Shown: piece after piece, positions 7,220 through 12,908 of the stretch
Layout: each line of letters starts with the position of its first letter
Numbering within the stretch: the stretch's first letter is position 1
Assembly: GCA_029865675.1 (NCBI GenBank)
Contig: JARXAU010000161.1
Span: 1 to 12,908, forward strand
Origin: Rhodoferax sp.
GTDB lineage: Bacteria; Pseudomonadota; Gammaproteobacteria; Burkholderiales; Burkholderiaceae_C
Reading direction: 5' to 3'
Length of the DNA stretch: 12,908 nt
Translations under genes and position numbers: made by a program
The notes under the pieces: generated by a model
Databases searched by the model: none
Seen by the model: only the letters and a program-made list of their open reading frames with translations
Told to the model about the DNA's origin: nothing

Positions 7220-7302
7220 GGGATAACACCTTGGTTGTGTATGGAGTATCAAACGGTTCCAGGCAAACCATTATTCTCATTCGCTTTCCCTCTGGGTCGA
7301 TT

Positions 7303-7316
7303 TTCAAGAGCTTGAA
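7303..7316. promoter_or_regulatory. Perfect 6-bp inverted repeat in the divergent membrane protein/cbpA intergenic region
   Basis: TTCAAG-AG-CTTGAA lies in the 243 bases between the membrane-protein start and the cbpA start. It could be an operator for a dimeric regulator. CTTGAAT also resembles a sigma-32 minus-35 element, but I see no CCCCAT-like minus-10 at the right distance, so a heat-shock promoter is not supported. Apart from this dyad and the tandem repeat at the cbpA start I see nothing else in this gap. Confidence 0.3.
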
Positions 7317-7447
7317 TTTGACCTACGTCAGTTTTGTAGCGCGATGCAAGCATAGGATGGCCATCATTTCACGAAATGTTGATGCCTGCTGCAGCCTACC
7401 TTGGCAATTGCTGATTGAATCACCAGAAGAACTGGAACAACAAGCCC

Positions 7448-7479
7448 TGAAATTCAAAGACCATGAAATTCAAAGACTA
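7448..7479 (+). repeat. 16-bp tandem duplication overlapping the cbpA start codon
   Basis: TGAAATTCAAAGACCA at 7448-7463 is followed directly by TGAAATTCAAAGACTA at 7464-7479, differing at one base. The second copy encodes the first residues of CbpA (KFKDY). The first occupies the place where a ribosome binding site should be, and none is visible there. Confidence 0.85.
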
Positions 7480-8392
7480 TTACGCCGTGCTGGGTGTACC
7501 GCGCGACGCTGCGTTGGACCAGATTAAGAAAGCCTATCGCAGACTCGCGCGGGAACACCACCCTGATATGGCCAAGGCTACCGGATCGGAGAGCCAATTC
7601 AAGGAGGCCGCTGAGGCCTATGCCACGCTCAAGGACACCGAAAAGCGCGCCGCCTACGACGCATTGGGAAGCGCCACGGCGGGAGCCGACTTTTCACCGC
7701 CGCCACAGTGGCGCCAAAACTATGGCGGTGGCGGCAGTCCCATGGACGACACGGACTTGGCAGATTTATTCGCCTCGCTGGGACGAGGGCACCGCTTTGC
7801 TCAGTGCAGTACGCAGCCGAGAAATGGCCAAGACTATGAAGACACGGTACACATCACCTTGCAAGACGCGCTCTTGGGGGCGCAGATGCGCTTGCAATTG
7901 CAAGATGGAAAGGATGCGCGGGAGCTTGATGTGCGCATCCCATCCGGCGTACGCCAAAGCCAGAAAATTCGCTTACGCGGCATGGGCGGTCCAGGGCGCA
8001 ACGGTGGCGCTGCGGGCGACTTGTACTTGCATGTCGCGCTCAAACCGCACGCCGTCTTCCGGCCAGTGGGCTTTGATCTGTACTTTGACTTGGCAGTCAG
8101 CCCTTGGGAGGCCACGCTAGGCGCAGAAATCGAGGTTCCCACCTTGGAAGGTCCTGTTCTTTTGGCCGTGCCCCCAGGCACCCGCAATGGGCAAAAGCTG
8201 CGTCTCAAGCTGCGTGGCCTGGCTGATGCCAAAGCCCAGCGCGGTGATTTGTACGCCTTGGTGCACATCGAGACCGCCCCCCATCCGTCGCAGGAGGTGA
8301 AAAAACTGTATGCCCAACTCGCCGAAATTTCCGACTTTAATCCCCGCGATTCTGCGGTTTCAGGAGCCCACCATGCCACTGCAGATCATTGA
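7463..8392 (+). CDS. cbpA: DnaJ-like co-chaperone CbpA
   Basis: 309 residues starting MKFKDYYAVLGV. The J-domain (1-70) carries the HPD tripeptide at 33-35 that stimulates DnaK ATPase. A short glycine-bearing linker (about 71-125) follows, then two C-terminal substrate-binding beta domains (about 126-205 and 206-290) with RIPSGVRQSQKIRLRGMG and VPPGTRNGQKLRLKLRG. The cysteine-rich zinc domain of DnaJ is absent, as expected for CbpA. It acts with DnaK and GrpE in the cytoplasm. The start lacks a clear Shine-Dalgarno sequence because of the 16-bp duplication. The downstream cbpM gene overlaps its end by 20 bases. Confidence 0.93.
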   Translation: MKFKDYYAVLGVPRDAALDQIKKAYRRLAREHHPDMAKATGSESQFKEAAEAYATLKDTEKRAAYDALGSATAGADFSPPPQWRQNYGGGGSPMDDTDLADLFASLGRGHRFAQCSTQPRNGQDYEDTVHITLQDALLGAQMRLQLQDGKDARELDVRIPSGVRQSQKIRLRGMGGPGRNGGAAGDLYLHVALKPHAVFRPVGFDLYFDLAVSPWEATLGAEIEVPTLEGPVLLAVPPGTRNGQKLRLKLRGLADAKAQRGDLYALVHIETAPHPSQEVKKLYAQLAEISDFNPRDSAVSGAHHATADH

Positions 8393-8699
8393 CGCCGCGC
8401 GGGTCCAAGCGCTGGAGTATTTGTCGATCGCCGAAGTCTCCAATTTGTGCGAGATTGAGCAGGACGAAGTGCGGGAGCTGATGGACTATGGTGCCCTGCA
8501 GTCAGACATGGTGGTGGGCGATGAGGTGTTCTTCGCGGTGCAGCGCGTGCACTGCCTGAAAGTGGCATGTAACCAGCGGCGAGACTACGACTTGGACTTG
8601 TTTTCGGTTGTCTTGGTGATCGGCTATTTGCAGGAAATCGATGCGCTCAAGCAGCAGATTTCTGTTTATCAAGCGCTCTCACGATCGACGGCACACTAG
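8373..8699 (+). CDS. cbpM: Chaperone modulator CbpM (MerR-like)
   Basis: 108 residues from the ATG at 8373, preceded by CAGGAG at 8361-8366; an ATG at 8310 is ignored because it lies deep in cbpA. The N-terminal half has LEYLSIAEVSNLCEIEQDEVRELMDYG, the helix-turn-helix-like opening typical of CbpM, and the C-terminal half is a helical segment with DYDLDLFSVVLVIGYLQEIDALKQQI. CbpM binds the CbpA J-domain and restrains its co-chaperone activity. Overlap with cbpA indicates translational coupling. Confidence 0.88.
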   Translation: MPLQIIDAARVQALEYLSIAEVSNLCEIEQDEVRELMDYGALQSDMVVGDEVFFAVQRVHCLKVACNQRRDYDLDLFSVVLVIGYLQEIDALKQQISVYQALSRSTAH

Positions 8700-8723
8700 C
8701 GGTCGGGTCAATTCATCGCCGAT

Positions 8724-8742
8724 GTGAAGCGTGGGCTTTCAC
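8724..8742 (+). terminator. Weak hairpin after cbpM
   Basis: GTGAAGC (8724-8730) pairs with GCTTTCAC (8735-8742) with one bulged T and a GTGG loop. There is no T-run after it, so it may be only a weak or factor-dependent terminator between cbpM and dsbB. Confidence 0.25.
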
Positions 8743-8794
8743 CAATGTCTGGATAATTCAGGCCTCGTGTGTTGACATTTCAAAAAGGCCGTCA

Positions 8795-9304
8795 GTGAAC
8801 TCTCTTCTGCAATGGGTAGACACCCACCCCCGCCGATTTTTGGTATTCCTGAGCCTGGGCTGCGTCGGTTTGCTGGCCTTTGGCCTGTACATGCAGCACG
8901 TAGTGGGCCTGGAGCCGTGCCCCATGTGCATCGTGCAGCGCTACGCCATGGTGCTGGTGGCGCTGGTGGCCGGGTTGGCGGCCACGCGCAGTTCACGCGG
9001 CGCTTTGTTGACTTCAAGCTTGGTGCTGCTGCTCATTGCCGGTTTTGGCGGCTTCGTCGCCGCGCGCCAAAGCTGGCTGCAGTGGTACCCGCCTGAGGTG
9101 CTGAGCTGCGGGCGGGATCTGTACGGAATGATCGAAACCTTTCCGCTGCAGCGGGTTATCCCCATGGTGTTCAAAGGCAGCGGCGACTGCGCGGCGGTGG
9201 ACTGGACTTTTTTGGGCGGCTCGATTGCCAACTGGTCTTTTCTGAGCTTTTGCGCCATTGCGCTCGTAGCGCTGTTGATGGTGCTGCGCACCGCCCGGCG
9301 CTAA
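8795..9304 (+). CDS. dsbB: Disulfide bond formation protein DsbB
   Basis: 169 residues from a GTG start with AAGG ten to seven bases upstream. Four membrane helices are visible (about 14-34, 46-64, 70-90, 146-165). The first periplasmic loop has CPMC (C42, C45), which passes electrons to ubiquinone, and the second has C105 and C132, which reoxidise DsbA; the QRY at 48-50 after CPMC is also typical. It sits in the inner membrane and keeps DsbA oxidised. No DsbA gene is in the window. It converges on argA with 39 bases between the stops. Confidence 0.94.
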   Translation: MNSLLQWVDTHPRRFLVFLSLGCVGLLAFGLYMQHVVGLEPCPMCIVQRYAMVLVALVAGLAATRSSRGALLTSSLVLLLIAGFGGFVAARQSWLQWYPPEVLSCGRDLYGMIETFPLQRVIPMVFKGSGDCAAVDWTFLGGSIANWSFLSFCAIALVALLMVLRTARR

Positions 9305-9309
9305 GCCAC

Positions 9310-9334
9310 GAGCGGCGCGTGTCTGGCGCCGCTC
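9310..9334. terminator. Bidirectional hairpin terminator between dsbB and argA
   Basis: A perfect 9-bp stem, GAGCGGCGC (9310-9318) with GCGCCGCTC (9326-9334), and a 7-base loop, lies between two convergent stop codons. On the plus strand it is followed by GCTTTC. Location and symmetry suit a shared terminator. Confidence 0.75.
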
Positions 9335-9343
9335 GCTTTCACC

Positions 9344-10696
9344 TCAAGCGCTGAGCTTTTTCACCAGCACCTGGCTTTTGCGGTCCCAGTTGTACTTGCG
9401 CTTGCGGGCCTCAGGCAGCCAGTCGGCGTCTACCAGCACAAAGCCGCGTTTCAAAAACCAATGCGTGGTGCGCGTGGTCAACACAAAAATAGTGTCCAGC
9501 CCAGCGGCTTTGGCCCGGTGCTCAATGCGCTTGAGCACCCGCTCGCCGTCACCCTGGCCCTGCACTTCGGGCAATACCGTTAGCGCCGCCATCTCCGCGG
9601 TTTTGGCTTCGGGGTAGGCGTAGAGCGCAGCGCATGCAAAGATCACGCCGTCGTGCTCAATCACCGTGTAGTAGCCCGCGTCGCGCTCTATTTCGGTGCG
9701 GCTGCGCTTGACCAGGGTGCCGTCTTGCTCAAACGGTTCAATCAGTTTGAGGATGCCGCCCACATCGTCCTCGGTGGCTTCGCGCAGCTCTTCGAGCTTT
9801 TCGTCCACGATCATGGTGCCGATGCCGTCGTGCACATAAACCTCAAGCAAGATGGATCCGTCTACTGCATAGGGAATGATGTGGCTGCGTTCCACGCCCG
9901 ACTTGCAGGCCTTCACACAATGCTGCAAGTAAAAGCCCACATCGGTGGCCTGGGTTGCGGGGGGTAATTCGGCCAGCAGCTTTTCGGCAGCGGCCAGGGG
10001 CAGCTCGGTGTCAATCGGGTTGTCTTCGCCCGCGGGTTCGGTCGGGCGCATGCGCAGGCCAGGAATTTCGGTCAGGAAAATCAACTTGTCGGCCTGCAAG
10101 GCGGTGGCCACTGAGGTGGCGACCTCTTCCATGCTGAGGTTGAAGGCCTCGCCCGTGGGTGAAAAGCCAAAGGGCGAGAGCAGCAGCAGGGCGCCCATGT
10201 CCAGCACCTTGCTAATGCCCGCCGTGTCCACCTTGCGCACCACGCCCGAGTGCTGAAAATCCACGCCATCCACAATGCCCACAGGCCGCGCGGTAATGAA
10301 GTTGCCCGAAATCACCCGCACCGTGGAGTCCGCCATGGGCGTGTTGGGCAGGCCCTGGCTGAACGCCGCCTCAATCTCGTAGCGCAGCTGCCCGGCTGCC
10401 TCTTGCGCGCAGTCCAGCGCCACCTCGTCGGTAATGCGGATGCCGTGCGAATACTTGGGCACATGGCCCTTGGCCTGCAACTGCTCGTTCACCTGGGGCC
10501 GAAAGCCGTGCACCAGCACAATTTTCACGCCCATGCTCTGGATCATGGCCAGGTCTTGCGCCAGATTCGGCAACTTGCCCGCCGCCACCGCCTCACCCGC
10601 AATGCCCACCACAAAAGTCTGGTTGCGAAACTTGTGGATATACGGCGCCACCGACCGAAACCAGGGCACGAAGGTGAAATTGAAAACAGAGGTCAT
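9344..10696 (-). CDS. argA: N-acetylglutamate synthase ArgA
   Basis: 450 residues from an ATG. The N-terminal amino-acid-kinase-like domain (about 23-285) includes KIVLVHGFRPQVN and SPTGEAFNLSMEEVAT, and binds arginine for feedback inhibition in this family. The C-terminal GNAT acetyltransferase domain (about 300-450) has EMAALTVLPEVQGQGDGERVLKRIE and the closing LTTRTTHWFLKRGFV. It makes N-acetylglutamate from glutamate and acetyl-CoA, the first step of arginine synthesis. Length matches classical bifunctional-domain ArgA (about 440). No strong ribosome binding site is seen before the ATG. It is divergent from the toxin-antitoxin pair. Confidence 0.95.
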   Translation of the reverse strand: MTSVFNFTFVPWFRSVAPYIHKFRNQTFVVGIAGEAVAAGKLPNLAQDLAMIQSMGVKIVLVHGFRPQVNEQLQAKGHVPKYSHGIRITDEVALDCAQEAAGQLRYEIEAAFSQGLPNTPMADSTVRVISGNFITARPVGIVDGVDFQHSGVVRKVDTAGISKVLDMGALLLLSPFGFSPTGEAFNLSMEEVATSVATALQADKLIFLTEIPGLRMRPTEPAGEDNPIDTELPLAAAEKLLAELPPATQATDVGFYLQHCVKACKSGVERSHIIPYAVDGSILLEVYVHDGIGTMIVDEKLEELREATEDDVGGILKLIEPFEQDGTLVKRSRTEIERDAGYYTVIEHDGVIFACAALYAYPEAKTAEMAALTVLPEVQGQGDGERVLKRIEHRAKAAGLDTIFVLTTRTTHWFLKRGFVLVDADWLPEARKRKYNWDRKSQVLVKKLSA

Positions 10697-10866
10697 GGGT
10701 GAGGGCGTGGCTGCGAAGCGGGGGTGGGCTAGCCGCTAATGTAGCGAAGGCGGGGGGGCGGATTGCGCATCGCACTCGGCCCGGCGGAGTCGGCACGCTA
10801 TCGCTTAAGCCTGGGCGGGGCGCGTCGGCCGCTCTCAAGCCGCAGTTGGCACTGTGTTAGATTTCA

Positions 10867-10890
10867 AAGGTAGTAATTTTTGACTACCTT
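10867..10890 (+). promoter_or_regulatory. Perfect inverted repeat upstream of the antitoxin, probable operator
   Basis: AAGGTAGT (10867-10874) and ACTACCTT (10883-10890) form a perfect 8-bp dyad with an AT-rich 8-base spacer, ending 17 bases before the antitoxin ATG. Ribbon-helix-helix antitoxins usually repress their own operon through such sites, so this is the likely autoregulatory operator. The role is inferred from position. Confidence 0.65.
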
Positions 10891-10907
10891 ACGACTTGGA
10901 GCATCAC

Positions 10908-11225
10908 ATGTCCACCACCAGCCTCGCCAGCAAACCCACCAGTTTGAAGTTGCCCGCCGCACTCAAAACACAGCTTGAAATCAACGCCCAGAATGCGGGC
11001 ATCAGCCTGCACGCATTTATGGTGCAAACCTTGGCAGATTCGGTGCACCGCACGCGGCTGCGTGAGGCGTTTATTCAGGACTCACAAGCCGCATTGGACG
11101 ACATGAAAGCCAGCGGATTGGGCTACGAACTGGGTGACCTTCGCACCTATTTTTCTGAATTGTCCAAACACCGCAAAGGCTTGCAAACCAAGCCGCAAGA
11201 CCTGAAGCCAAGGCCGATGGGCTGA
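10908..11225 (+). CDS. Ribbon-helix-helix (CopG-like) antitoxin
   Basis: 105 residues from the ATG at 10908, with GGAG at 10898-10901; a TTG at 10896 overlaps that site and is rejected. The stretch SLKLPAALKTQLEINAQNAGISLHAFMVQTL (about 12-42) is the beta strand and two helices of the DNA-binding fold that also dimerises. The remainder (43-105) is helical then basic and flexible, the part that would wrap and neutralise the toxin. The toxin gene starts five bases after its stop. Antitoxin of a type II system is inferred from the pair. Confidence 0.85.
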   Translation: MSTTSLASKPTSLKLPAALKTQLEINAQNAGISLHAFMVQTLADSVHRTRLREAFIQDSQAALDDMKASGLGYELGDLRTYFSELSKHRKGLQTKPQDLKPRPMG

Positions 11226-11230
11226 GGGCT

Positions 11231-11533
11231 ATGTCGCTTGTATTTCTGAGCCAGGCTGCATTGGACGACCTGCTTCGGCTGGAGGAGTTTCTTGTTGAGT
11301 CAGATGACCCGATGGCCGGTGCGTTGCTGGATTTCATTCTGGATGCATTGAACGTGTTGACGCACCAGCCTGGTATCGGAAGGCCGGTGGAGGGCGGATT
11401 GCGCGAACTCATTATTTCACGCAAGCGCAGCGGCTATCTGGCGCGCTACGAATTTGACCCGATCCGCGATTTGGTGCTGGTGGCGCGCATTCGCCACCAA
11501 AGGGAATCGGGGTACGCTGAGGGCGAGCTTTAG
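11231..11533 (+). CDS. ParE/RelE-superfamily toxin
   Basis: 100 residues. The fold signature is visible as MSLVFLSQAALDDLLRLEEFLVE at the start, TLTHQPGIGRPVEG-like sequence in the middle (43-55), LRELIISRKRSGYLARYEF (58-75), and the closing strand LVLVARIRHQRESGY (81-95), which is close to ParE. ParE toxins poison DNA gyrase, RelE toxins cut ribosome-bound mRNA; the RHQRE ending favours ParE-like, but the activity cannot be assigned with certainty. It is co-transcribed with the antitoxin in the usual antitoxin-first order. Confidence 0.86.
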   Translation: MSLVFLSQAALDDLLRLEEFLVESDDPMAGALLDFILDALNVLTHQPGIGRPVEGGLRELIISRKRSGYLARYEFDPIRDLVLVARIRHQRESGYAEGEL

Positions 11534-11548
11534 TAGGAGCCCAATAGG

Positions 11549-11598
11549 CAGCCCGGCCCGAGGGGAGCCGGTGCTAAGCCGGCTGTGCCATCCTTTTT
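11549..11598 (+). terminator. Putative terminator after the toxin-antitoxin operon
   Basis: AGCCGG-TGCTAAG-CCGGCT (about 11567-11585) is a perfect 6-bp hairpin; an alternative longer pairing uses CAGCCCGGC from about 11551. A CTTTTT run follows eight or so bases after the stem. It would end the toxin-antitoxin transcript before the riboswitch. The distance to the T-run makes it uncertain. Confidence 0.4.
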
Positions 11599-11629
11599 CC
11601 ATCGGTTCAGCCCCGAGCCTATGGACAAG

Positions 11630-11722
11630 AAAATTGAAGGGCAAACCCGGTGAAAACCGGCGACGCAAAGCCACCGAACTAAGGCGCTATCCACAGCGCA
11701 ATGTTATTGGAGTCGCTAAATT
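11630..11722 (+). promoter_or_regulatory. Cyclic-di-GMP-I (GEMM) riboswitch aptamer
   Basis: The conserved core is present in order: GAAGGGCAAACC (11636-11647), a stem CCGGT/ACCGG (11647-11651 and 11656-11660) with a GAAA tetraloop, GACGCAAAGCC (11662-11672), then CTAA (11679-11682). The second domain pairs CACCG with TGGAG and AAC with GTT (11672-11679 and 11703-11712, one A-A mismatch, two-base bulge) and is capped by GCGCT/AGCGC. The ligand-contacting G (11640, the G20 position of the Vibrio Vc2 aptamer) and the C at 11716 (C92 position) are kept, which predicts c-di-GMP rather than cGAMP binding. The outer P1 helix is weak. The gene at 11808 is the only candidate target on this strand. 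I see no clear terminator-type expression platform. Confidence 0.88.
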
Positions 11723-11807
11723 CGACGGATACGATGGGTAGATTTGATCTGTCCTGATTTTATAACTTCCATGATTAATTGCCTCGACAATACTAGCATT
11801 ATAAAAT

Positions 11808-12485
11808 ATGAAACTGACGTTAAGAAATGTTGGCTCGGCGATATCAATATTATTTTGTATTGGTGGTGCTTTCAATGTTGGCATGAGTGGTATTTTTTTG
11901 GCTACTCCTTTCATGTTTTTTCTTTGCTTTATTAATTCCGTGAAATTTTGGTCCTTTTTTGCCTCATTAGCATTTGTAGTTGCTTGTGCTTTTATAAACA
12001 ATAACATTTATACAAATAGCTTCGTCTTTCCGATTTTGAAAAATGGCGTAGAAATGGTGGTCACTCATGATAGTCTTTTTCTAAAGTTTCCCAGTGAGAG
12101 TGGTACATTTGTAGAGCCCGGGGGTGACATGTTGAATCATGTAATAAAAGAAAAGAAAGAAATATTAACCGAATTTATAAAAGATGACACCTCTTCTTTT
12201 ATGGAAATACCTTATGGCTCATATAGTTCGGAAAACCTTTATCTTATAAAACTTAAAAAAGATCAAAAGCTGAAAATTAATGGAGTCTATAACTTTGGCG
12301 GAATTGATTCAGAAAATAAGAACTATATAATAACTGAGTTTGGCAGAGTGGCGGAGGAGGAAATAAATAAAGGAAATATCAGAATAATTCCTGATAATCC
12401 TGTTCAGTCCAAGTGGTCGATTTACTTGGGGAACTTAATGTATTGGCCAGCTCTTCCGTTGGCGCTATTGTCAATATTCCACTAG
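11808..12485 (+). CDS. AT-rich membrane protein of unknown function, downstream of the GEMM riboswitch
   Basis: 225 residues from the ATG at 11808; an in-frame TAA lies just before it, and there is no clear Shine-Dalgarno sequence. Two N-terminal hydrophobic segments (about 8-30 and 33-63) are followed by a polar domain (about 66-205) rich in Lys, Glu, Asn and Ser, and a last hydrophobic stretch (about 206-222). No cyclic-di-GMP enzyme motif (GGDEF, EAL, HD-GYP, PilZ) and no other known domain is visible. Base composition and codon use are far more AT-rich than in neighbouring argA and hrpA, which points to recent acquisition. Its position makes it the presumed c-di-GMP-controlled gene. Confidence 0.75.
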   Translation: MKLTLRNVGSAISILFCIGGAFNVGMSGIFLATPFMFFLCFINSVKFWSFFASLAFVVACAFINNNIYTNSFVFPILKNGVEMVVTHDSLFLKFPSESGTFVEPGGDMLNHVIKEKKEILTEFIKDDTSSFMEIPYGSYSSENLYLIKLKKDQKLKINGVYNFGGIDSENKNYIITEFGRVAEEEINKGNIRIIPDNPVQSKWSIYLGNLMYWPALPLALLSIFH

Positions 12486-12630
12486 AAATTTATTTAATTT
12501 TTGAGTTGTAGTGCTCTTTGCAAAGCCCCGTTCGATCACTGCACCCGTCGCCAAGGCGGGTGAGCGAGACAAGGGATCGGAGAAGGTCAGGATTAATTAA
12601 GGTGCTCCTCCACGCTGGGATAATCCTCCG

Positions 12631-12908
12631 GTGAACGCCCCCCATCCCCCCGCCACCCTGCACATCGACTTCCCCGAAAACCTGCCCGTCTCCGCCCGGC
12701 GCGAGGAAATCATGGCCGCGCTGGCGGCGCACCAGGTGATCATCGTGTGCGGTGAAACCGGCTCGGGCAAGACCACGCAGCTGCCCAAAATTGCGCTGGC
12801 CATGGGGCGGGGCTTGTGCAATTACCTGACCACGCTGGCCGACGGTCGGCCCGCGCCGCGCGGCAAGCTGATTGGCCACACGCAGCCCCGGCGCATTGCG
12901 GCCAGCAG
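12631..12908 (+). CDS. hrpA: ATP-dependent RNA helicase HrpA, N-terminal part
   Basis: The frame opens after a TAA at 12598-12600, and the only start before the conserved region is the GTG at 12631; it runs off the window end after 92 codons. It begins VNAPHPPATLHIDFPENLPVSARR and reaches the Walker A motif GETGSGKTTQ followed by LPKIALAMGRG and IGHTQPRRIAA, the first motifs of DEAH-box helicases of the HrpA type. These proteins remodel RNA and rescue stalled ribosomes. The insertion LTTLADGRPAPRGK between motifs I and Ia is seen in betaproteobacterial members as I recall them. Only the start is in the window. Confidence 0.9.
   Translation, partial: MNAPHPPATLHIDFPENLPVSARREEIMAALAAHQVIIVCGETGSGKTTQLPKIALAMGRGLCNYLTTLADGRPAPRGKLIGHTQPRRIAAS

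Noticed and set aside
7266..7285. Fur-box-like ATTATTCTCATT before the membrane-protein gene
   Set aside because: Only one half matches the Fur consensus well; the other half is poor, so I did not list it as a site.
8772..8777. TTGACA, a perfect minus-35 hexamer before dsbB
   Set aside because: A minus-10 at 17 bases would fall inside the dsbB coding start and no TATAAT-like sequence is there.
12526..12552. GTTCGATCAC resembling a tRNA T-loop after the AT-rich gene
   Set aside because: The flanking bases do not form a T-stem and no other tRNA arm is present, so neither a tRNA nor a tRNA-derived attachment site is supported.
12542..12562. CACCCG/CGGGTG hairpin before hrpA
   Set aside because: Six base pairs with no T-run; may be chance in a GC-rich spacer.

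Overview
The window looks like chromosome of a betaproteobacterium of the order Burkholderiales, most likely family Comamonadaceae (Rhodoferax/Polaromonas/Acidovorax-like). The evidence is the GC-rich coding with strong third-position bias, and the recognisable housekeeping genes yggX, mnmC, dsbB, argA and hrpA in their betaproteobacterial forms. Genus and species cannot be fixed from the sequence alone. Two stretches, about 1-930 and about 11740-12490, are clearly AT-rich compared with the rest and look horizontally acquired.

Layout. Positions 1-917 hold a small AT-rich cassette. It has the 3' end of one lipoprotein gene, a 55-codon ORF that looks like a collapsed gene, and a complete second lipoprotein gene whose 3' end is identical to the first. 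This is followed by the C-terminal scrap of an RTX-type calcium-binding protein (1039-1593). From 6652 down to 1730 five genes run on the minus strand: yggX, mnmC, a ribokinase, a nucleoside hydrolase and an isopenicillin-N-synthase-like 2-oxoglutarate/Fe(II) oxygenase. The last three look like a nucleoside salvage or catabolism unit: the hydrolase splits a nucleoside, the kinase phosphorylates the released ribose, and the oxygenase may act on the base. Upstream of yggX is a minus-strand gene for a small membrane protein with a CxxC...CPIKH motif.

From 7463 the plus strand carries cbpA-cbpM (DnaJ-like co-chaperone and its modulator) and dsbB. dsbB converges on argA (minus strand) across a perfect hairpin. 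Divergent from argA is a type II toxin-antitoxin pair (ribbon-helix-helix antitoxin, ParE/RelE-like toxin) with a perfect inverted repeat just upstream of the antitoxin start. After it comes a well-preserved cyclic-di-GMP-I (GEMM) riboswitch aptamer on the plus strand. The next gene on that strand encodes an AT-rich three-helix membrane protein of unknown function. The window ends inside hrpA.

Points most worth following are: the GEMM riboswitch in front of an unknown membrane protein; an MnmC whose methyltransferase half is shortened and has lost its SAM-binding and catalytic motifs; the duplicated lipoprotein cassette with remnants of its partner gene; and the hydrolase-kinase-oxygenase operon. 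No CRISPR array, tRNA, rRNA or intact insertion sequence was seen.
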